Shown: in pieces, positions 34,960 to 40,255 of the stretch | Layout: every line of letters begins with the position of its first letter | Numbering within the stretch: position 1 is the first letter of the stretch | Assembly: GCF_002087075.1 (NCBI RefSeq) | Contig: NZ_MWSM01000001.1 | Coordinates: 59,634-99,888 of the forward strand | Length of the DNA stretch: 40,255 nucleotides | Source of the DNA: Streptococcus pseudopneumoniae ATCC BAA-960 = CCUG 49455 | GTDB taxonomy: Bacteria; Bacillota; Bacilli; Lactobacillales; Streptococcaceae | Reading direction: 5' to 3' | Program-made: the position numbers and the translations under genes | Notes under the pieces: generated by a model | Seen by the model: only the letters and a program-made list of their open reading frames with translations | Database searches by the model: none | What the model was told of the DNA's origin: nothing

Positions 34960-37900
34960 ATGGGAGACTGCAAAGATTTTTGTCATAAAAAGTACCAAAT
35001 AGCAACGATTTTTCTGCTATCGGTCTTTGCATGCAGATTTGCTTTAGTACAGGTTAGTGCTGCTGAGGGGAAATTTGAAACATCCAATCAAGTTACACAT
35101 GCAGTAATAATTAATAAATTAGATGATTCAAATAAGCTCGCACCGTCAGTCACGGCTGACAAGAATGCTCTAGATTCTTCTTCAAAGGAAAAAACAGAAG
35201 CGACAGCGTCAGTAAAACAAGATGATTCTATAGAATATAGAGATAATAAGTCAGACAAGAATGTAATCACACAGAAAGAAAAGACTGCTATAAAAAGTGA
35301 AGAGAAGAAGGAAGAATCAGCAGTAGAAAGAAGTTCTTCTTCCGAAAGTTCACAATCACAGTCGTTATCTCAAAGTGGACATAAAGAAAAGCCAAATAGT
35401 ATCTCCAGTAATGAAATGATTACTGTCCCTAAAACATGGGAAGCAGGACACAAAGGGCAAGGAACTGTAGTCGCTGTTATAGATTCAGGCCTTGATTTGA
35501 ATCATGAAGTTCTGCGTATTTCTGATCCGTCAAAGGCGAAATTTAAAAATCAGGATGATATCGAAAAAGCTAAAAAAGCTGCCGGTATTGACTATGGAAA
35601 ATGGTACAGTGACAAGGTAGTATATGCTTATGATTACTTTGATGGAACTGATAATATAAAAGAGGCTGAAAAAGAGTCTCATGGAATGCACGTTACTGGT
35701 ATTGTAGCTGGAAATCCAATTAATAAAGCCCCGAATTCTGAGAAGGTTTATGGGGTGGCGCCAGAAGCTCAAATTATGTTTATGAGAGTTTTTTCAGATA
35801 GAGATAAAACTACAGCCTCTGCCCTCTATGTAAAAGCCGTTGATGACGCAGTTGCGTTAGGTGCGGATGTGATCAATATGAGTTTGGGTGCAGGTGCGGG
35901 TTCAACTGTAGATGCGGGTTCAGATATTATTGAAGCAGTAAAAAGAGCACGCACTAAAGGAGTATCTGTTGTTATTGCTGCTGGTAATAGCAATACTTTC
36001 GGTAGAGGTTTTTCACAACCATTAGCAGAAAATCCTGATTATGGTCTCGTCGGAAATCCCTCTACAGTAGAAGATTCAATTTCTGTTGCTTCGATTAATA
36101 ATAAAATTCTAACTACTGAAGTCTTTGAAGTAAAAGGTTTAGAAAATGACGCTACCCTTGATTATGGTAAGTTTGATTTTAATAGACCTGAAACAGAAAA
36201 AGATTTTGAAAAAGGGAAAGAATACGAATATGTAGCAACGGGTATTGGTCGTGAAGAAGATTTTGCTAATATTGATGTAAGAGGTAAGTTAGCACTGATT
36301 CAACGTGGTAAAATCCATTTCTCTGATAAGATTAAAAATGCTCTTCAACACGGTGCAGCTGGAGTTTTAATTTATAACAACGTTGAAGGTGCAAATGTTA
36401 GTATGTCTGTTACAGGTGATGCTAAGAAAATCCCATCTGTCTTTATTTCAAAATATTATGGTGAAATTCTTAAGTCTGGTCAGTATAAAATTGTCTTTAA
36501 TCACAAGATGGATAATCGTAAATCAGATGTTGCAGACCAATTGTCAGATTTTTCAAGTTGGGGAGTTACAACAGATGGACAATTGAAACCAGATGTTACT
36601 GCACCTGGTGGAAATATCTATTCATCATTTAACGACAATAGTTATGGAAGTATAAGTGGAACAAGTATGGCGGCCCCTCATGTAGCTGGTGTCGCAGCAT
36701 TAGTCAAAGAATATTTAGCAAAGAAACATCCTGAATTATCAGCTAGTCAAATTTCAGAGATTGTAAAAGCTTTAATTATGTCTACTGCAAAACCACATTT
36801 TAATAAACAAACTGGAGCCTATACTTCTCCACGTCACCAAGGTGCTGGCGTAGTTGACACGATGGCGGCAACAAGCACAGATCTATTTGTAACAGGTGCA
36901 AATAATTATCCAAGTGTTACTCTTGGTAATGTTGGTGATAAATTTACCTTTGAAGTTACAATTCATAATATTTCGGATAAAGACCGAACATTGAAGATGA
37001 TTGTAAATACAAATACGGACGAAGTTGAAGAAGGAAAATTCACTCTCCGTCCACGAAAACTAACTGAAACAGTTTGGCCCGAAGTAACTGTGAAAGCTCA
37101 TAGTACGAAGACAGTAACAGTTAGTGTAGATACAAGTAAGTTTACTGAAGAACTTAGCAAAATAATGCCAAATGGTTATTTTCTAGAAGGATTTGTTAGA
37201 TTTGTCAATCCTGCAGATGATGGTTCTGTTATTGGTTTACCATTTATGGGATTTAAGGGAGAATTCCAAAATCTACCTGCAATTGAAAAACCAATTTATC
37301 AATTGATTAAGGAAGGAAACAGTGGATTTTACTCTGAAATTGATAAAGATAATCCAGGAATTTCACCTTCAGACGATGTAACTTATTTAACAAGTTCTGA
37401 AAATGATGTAAATGTTTTAAAAGCAGAGCGTCAAGGAAATCGAGTGACTGTACTCGGAGTGAAACAAGATGATGAAGGAAAATACCATCTTCAATTAGAT
37501 GAAAAGGGTAATGTTCGCCTTGCTATCTCGCCGAACGATGATGGTAATAAAGATTCTGTTCAATTTAAAACTCTTGTCTATAGAAACTTGGTAAATCTTC
37601 GTGCAACTGTTTATGATTCTTCGGATACAACACACAGTCAGCCTATTTGGCAAAGTCGTCCAACAGACCTTGTGAAAAATTATTTTGATGGCGATACTAG
37701 AAATCCAAGAAGTTACATTGTAGATAAAACAGCTTGGGGAGGACAGGATTCTAATGGAAATCGAGTCTCTGATGGAATTTATGACTATGTTATTAGTTAT
37801 AAGCCAGATGTCCCTGGAGCTGAAGAACAATACACAATATTTAAAATTCAAATCGATACACAAAAACCTCTGATTACTTCGGGATATATTCGTTCTCAAA

Positions 37901-39753
37901 AAAATCAAGAACAATTTATAGCTCGTAAACCTCAGGATGTCGGAAATGGCGGAATTCTTCTAGAAAAAGTCTTTTATATTCGTCCTTCTGAAAATAGAGA
38001 GGCGGCAGATTCAGAAATCGAACAGTATCAGATTATCAAACAAAATGAAGATGGTAGTTATACACTTCCTAAGAACATTGATAAATCGAAAATCTTCTAT
38101 TATGTGGAAGACTTTGCGGGAAATGTAGATTTTATATCTCTCAAAGATCTTGTAGGTGAAGAAAATAGTGGTCGTGTAAAAATTGCTATACTAAACAATA
38201 AAACCAATGATGAGATTGATACAACTTATGTTTATCGCATTAAAAATAGCGAAGGTCAATATGTAACCGTTGATAAGTCAAAAGATATTAATTTCTTGAA
38301 ATTTGGGCATTATGTTGCAGAAATTTTTAGCTATGATCGTACAGAGTTGAAATTTGTGAGTGCTCTATCTAAGGAATTTGATTTAACGAAAGAAAATAGT
38401 TTTCAAACTATTACCTTCTTGGCTAACAAAATGAAATATGCCCCAGTAACAGTTGGCTTTAATCAAGCTGTTCCTGGAACTACAATGATTACTTTAGTAG
38501 GTGAAGACGGTCAGAGTCAAGTCTTGCCAGCTGAAACATATGGTAAACATTCTTATGGTAAGAAAGTGGTTACTGGTGAATATAAAGTTCTTGTAAATCT
38601 GTCAAACGGTTATGAATTACTTGATAATCTTCAACCATTTAAAGTTCTGTTTGGTAAAAATAATGTTTTGTCACTTTCAGTTGTTTCTAAGTTAGCTCTG
38701 ATTGCAGCTTTAAATAAACAAATGGAAGTAGTTAAAACTCCAAGATATTATAATACAAAACAGAATTTAAAAGAGATGTTTGAGCAAAGTGTCAAAGATG
38801 CGCAACTAGCATTAGGAAGTAAACTTAACCAAGATAAAATTGACCAAATTGTTAAGGCTTTAGAGTCTGCTATGCAAACATTGGATGGTAAGGAATCTGA
38901 TATCACATCATTGAAGAATGCCATTAAAGCATATGCTGAGACAGTTAAAAAAGGTAAATATATAAATTCTGATCAAGAACGCAAAGGTCAATATGATCGT
39001 GAATTTAAACTCTTGGCATTATTAATTACAAAAGATTTGATAACTCAAGATGAAATTGACCGTCTGTTGACCACTTTCTTGCAAGCTCAAGACCAGCTGA
39101 ATGGGAAAGAAACAGATTTTATGAGCCTAAAGAATGTTATCGAGGATGAAGTGAAGTTCCAAGAAAAAGATCCAAGATTTTTGACAGCTAGCAAAGAGGA
39201 GAAAGATGCATATCATCTTATTTTCAACAAAGCTAAGCTACTTTTGGAAAATGCAGAAGCTAGTCAAGAAGAAATTAATGAAGTAATCAAAGCTCTAAAA
39301 GAAACGGTTGTAAAACTTAAGGCTAATAAAGTAGAGATCCCAACCAAACCAGTTGTACCAGTTAAGCCGGTTGATCCAACTAAAGCAGTTGCACCAGTTA
39401 ATCCAGTTATTCCAGCTAAACCAGTTGTAACGATCAAGCCAGTTTCTCAAGTGCAACCTGTTAAATTAGTAAGTCAAAATAGACAAGTCTCAACTATTAA
39501 GCCTTCAATTAGCAATGATAAAATTGAGAAAGCTACATCAATTACAATACATCATTCCAATATAGAAGCTAAGCATGAGAATAAAACACTAGCTGGAAGT
39601 GATCAACAAGTGCTTTTAGCTACAGTCATCAAAGAAGGAAAACAGTTACCAGCCACTGGTGAGAATAACATGATTTCTATTATGCTAAGTATTTCTGGAA
39701 TTTCTCTCTTGTTGTCAGTTATTGGACTTGTAACTTTTTCAAAAAGTGAGTAG
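34960..39753 (+). CDS. Cell-wall-anchored subtilisin-family serine protease (C5a peptidase/PrtA type)
   Basis: 1597 residues, exported and sortase-anchored. Signal peptide (about 1-34, cleaved after QVSA, no YSIRK); S/K/E-rich propeptide-like region (40-150); S8 catalytic domain with Asp175 (VIDSGLD), His241 (SHGMHVTG), oxyanion Asn343 (AAGNSN) and Ser569 (GTSMAAPHVAG). A protease-associated domain is inserted at about 385-510. Fn3-like domains follow, then three tandem FIVAR-like helical repeats of about 68 residues (1246-1460), a Pro-Val-Lys-rich wall spanner (about 1463-1500), and LPATG at 1563-1567 with a hydrophobic helix and charged tail. The start follows AAGGAG. It is not the usual 2.1-kres PrtA, and its position after ezrA, between mobile elements, suggests acquisition. 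Confidence 0.92.
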   Translation: MGDCKDFCHKKYQIATIFLLSVFACRFALVQVSAAEGKFETSNQVTHAVIINKLDDSNKLAPSVTADKNALDSSSKEKTEATASVKQDDSIEYRDNKSDKNVITQKEKTAIKSEEKKEESAVERSSSSESSQSQSLSQSGHKEKPNSISSNEMITVPKTWEAGHKGQGTVVAVIDSGLDLNHEVLRISDPSKAKFKNQDDIEKAKKAAGIDYGKWYSDKVVYAYDYFDGTDNIKEAEKESHGMHVTGIVAGNPINKAPNSEKVYGVAPEAQIMFMRVFSDRDKTTASALYVKAVDDAVALGADVINMSLGAGAGSTVDAGSDIIEAVKRARTKGVSVVIAAGNSNTFGRGFSQPLAENPDYGLVGNPSTVEDSISVASINNKILTTEVFEVKGLENDATLDYGKFDFNRPETEKDFEKGKEYEYVATGIGREEDFANIDVRGKLALIQRGKIHFSDKIKNALQHGAAGVLIYNNVEGANVSMSVTGDAKKIPSVFISKYYGEILKSGQYKIVFNHKMDNRKSDVADQLSDFSSWGVTTDGQLKPDVTAPGGNIYSSFNDNSYGSISGTSMAAPHVAGVAALVKEYLAKKHPELSASQISEIVKALIMSTAKPHFNKQTGAYTSPRHQGAGVVDTMAATSTDLFVTGANNYPSVTLGNVGDKFTFEVTIHNISDKDRTLKMIVNTNTDEVEEGKFTLRPRKLTETVWPEVTVKAHSTKTVTVSVDTSKFTEELSKIMPNGYFLEGFVRFVNPADDGSVIGLPFMGFKGEFQNLPAIEKPIYQLIKEGNSGFYSEIDKDNPGISPSDDVTYLTSSENDVNVLKAERQGNRVTVLGVKQDDEGKYHLQLDEKGNVRLAISPNDDGNKDSVQFKTLVYRNLVNLRATVYDSSDTTHSQPIWQSRPTDLVKNYFDGDTRNPRSYIVDKTAWGGQDSNGNRVSDGIYDYVISYKPDVPGAEEQYTIFKIQIDTQKPLITSGYIRSQKNQEQFIARKPQDVGNGGILLEKVFYIRPSENREAADSEIEQYQIIKQNEDGSYTLPKNIDKSKIFYYVEDFAGNVDFISLKDLVGEENSGRVKIAILNNKTNDEIDTTYVYRIKNSEGQYVTVDKSKDINFLKFGHYVAEIFSYDRTELKFVSALSKEFDLTKENSFQTITFLANKMKYAPVTVGFNQAVPGTTMITLVGEDGQSQVLPAETYGKHSYGKKVVTGEYKVLVNLSNGYELLDNLQPFKVLFGKNNVLSLSVVSKLALIAALNKQMEVVKTPRYYNTKQNLKEMFEQSVKDAQLALGSKLNQDKIDQIVKALESAMQTLDGKESDITSLKNAIKAYAETVKKGKYINSDQERKGQYDREFKLLALLITKDLITQDEIDRLLTTFLQAQDQLNGKETDFMSLKNVIEDEVKFQEKDPRFLTASKEEKDAYHLIFNKAKLLLENAEASQEEINEVIKALKETVVKLKANKVEIPTKPVVPVKPVDPTKAVAPVNPVIPAKPVVTIKPVSQVQPVKLVSQNRQVSTIKPSISNDKIEKATSITIHHSNIEAKHENKTLAGSDQQVLLATVIKEGKQLPATGENNMISIMLSISGISLLLSVIGLVTFSKSE

Positions 39754-39825
39754 AGAATACAAGCTAAATTCCCAAAGTAAGTTCCACCGCTAGTAGAATT
39801 GGAAGTTAGTCTGAGAAAAATCATA

Positions 39826-39868
39826 AAAACCAGTGGAATTCCGTGTCAGGGTAAGTTCCACTGGTTTT
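39826..39868 (+). terminator. Subtilase gene terminator
   Basis: AAAACCAGTGGAA (39826-39838) pairs perfectly with TTCCACTGGTTTT (39856-39868). The sequence TAAGTTCCAC occurs both in it and at 39778, a short local repeat. Confidence 0.85.
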
Positions 39869-39947
39869 ACTCATGCTTGATTTCTATAGTAGTATCGTGA
39901 GCAAAAGGATTCAAATTATAGTATAGTTGCTTAGTTTCAAACAAGCA

Positions 39948-39956
39948 TGTTATAAT
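39948..39956 (+). promoter_or_regulatory. Transposase promoter, extended -10 next to the start codon
   Basis: TGTTATAAT (39948-39956), six bases, ATG 39963; leaderless mRNA predicted. Confidence 0.6.
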
Positions 39957-39962
39957 AAAGCT

Positions 39963-40255
39963 ATGGCATATAGTACAGATTTTAAACAGCGAGCATTAGA
40001 TTACATCAAAGAGGGGCACAGCCATGTCGAGGCAGCCAAGGTTTTTGATGTTGGCGTCAGAACTCTCTTCACGTGGGAAAAGAACTTACGTGAACAAGGA
40101 CACTTAGAGAGGAAAAAGCGAGTCGTCAAAAACCGAAAGATTCCTTTAGAGGAATTGAAATCCTTTGTAGAGGCTTATCCAGATGCTTTTTTACGGGAAA
40201 TTGCGGCACATTTTGATTGTGCTGTCCCTTCAGTATGGGCAGCTTTAAAGCAGAT
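39963..40255 (+). CDS. IS630-family transposase, N-terminal part (IS630-Spn1-like), cut by window end
   Basis: 97 codons are visible and open to the window edge. The N-terminus MAYSTDFKQRALDYIKEGHS followed by HVEAAKVFDVGVRTLFTWEKN is the helix-turn-helix of IS630-Spn1 Orf1-type proteins, with a second helical unit (IPLEELKSFVEAYPDAFLREIAAHFDCAVPSVWAALKQ). It differs from the transposase at 11797. Two TATAGTA motifs (39885 and 39917) resemble the RUP end and either could be the left end of the element. Completeness cannot be judged. Confidence 0.85.
   Translation, partial: MAYSTDFKQRALDYIKEGHSHVEAAKVFDVGVRTLFTWEKNLREQGHLERKKRVVKNRKIPLEELKSFVEAYPDAFLREIAAHFDCAVPSVWAALKQ

Noticed and set aside
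37495..37914. Reverse-strand open frame (139 codons) inside the subtilase gene
   Set aside because: Antisense shadow of a conserved coding region, no start signals or recognisable protein.

Overview
The window looks like chromosome of a Streptococcus of the mitis group, most likely S. pneumoniae or a close relative (S. pseudopneumoniae, S. mitis). The backbone gor - MacAB-like efflux operon - metG - padR - aldo/keto reductase - pepN - ciaRH - U32 peptidase - dinG - rodA - DJ-1 - HAD - gyrB - ezrA follows the pneumococcal gene order as I remember it. BOX and RUP repeats and IS630-type elements, typical of that species cluster, are also present. The species call is from memory, not from a search.

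Layout. 1-730: tail of a BOX element, a shared terminator and leftward bioY with a BirA-like operator. 860-4591: a lactococcin-972-type bacteriocin locus made of a promoter, a 13-codon leader ORF, a frameshifted bacteriocin gene, a 7TM bacteriocin-associated protein, an ABC ATPase and a small membrane-anchored protein. 4677-11701: leftward gor, rightward MacA/MacB-like efflux operon with a tandem operator-like repeat, and metG. 11705-13083: a BOX element split by a degenerate IS630-family element. 13096-15316: PadR with a HAAS-like membrane protein, then an aldo/keto reductase. 15342-18894: an operon with a DUF2829/Tad2-like small protein, SDR, Nudix and GNAT proteins and two broken genes (PEP-utilising barrel with a nonsense codon; ASCH protein with a frameshift). 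18956-34117: pepN, ciaRH, a terminator-bearing inverted-repeat element, DUF3270-like gene, U32 peptidase, dinG, rodA, DJ-1, HAD, gyrB, ezrA. 34118-40255: accessory tail with an IS66 remnant, a RUP, hairpins, a 1597-residue LPXTG-anchored subtilase and the start of a second IS630-family transposase.

How the parts fit. Three systems act at the cell envelope: the bacteriocin export set, the MacAB-like efflux pump and the CiaRH stress two-component system. rodA and ezrA serve wall elongation and septation. The accessory genes carry many inactivating changes, including two single-base deletions and one nonsense codon, so either the locus is decaying or the sequence has some indel errors. The most interesting points are the chromosomal Tad2-like gene with its duplicated terminator-promoter module, the five genes whose start codon lies only 6-8 bases after an extended -10 box (predicted leaderless mRNAs), the A-tract frameshift of the bacteriocin, and the BOX element that records an IS insertion with a TCA repeat rather than the simple TA expected.
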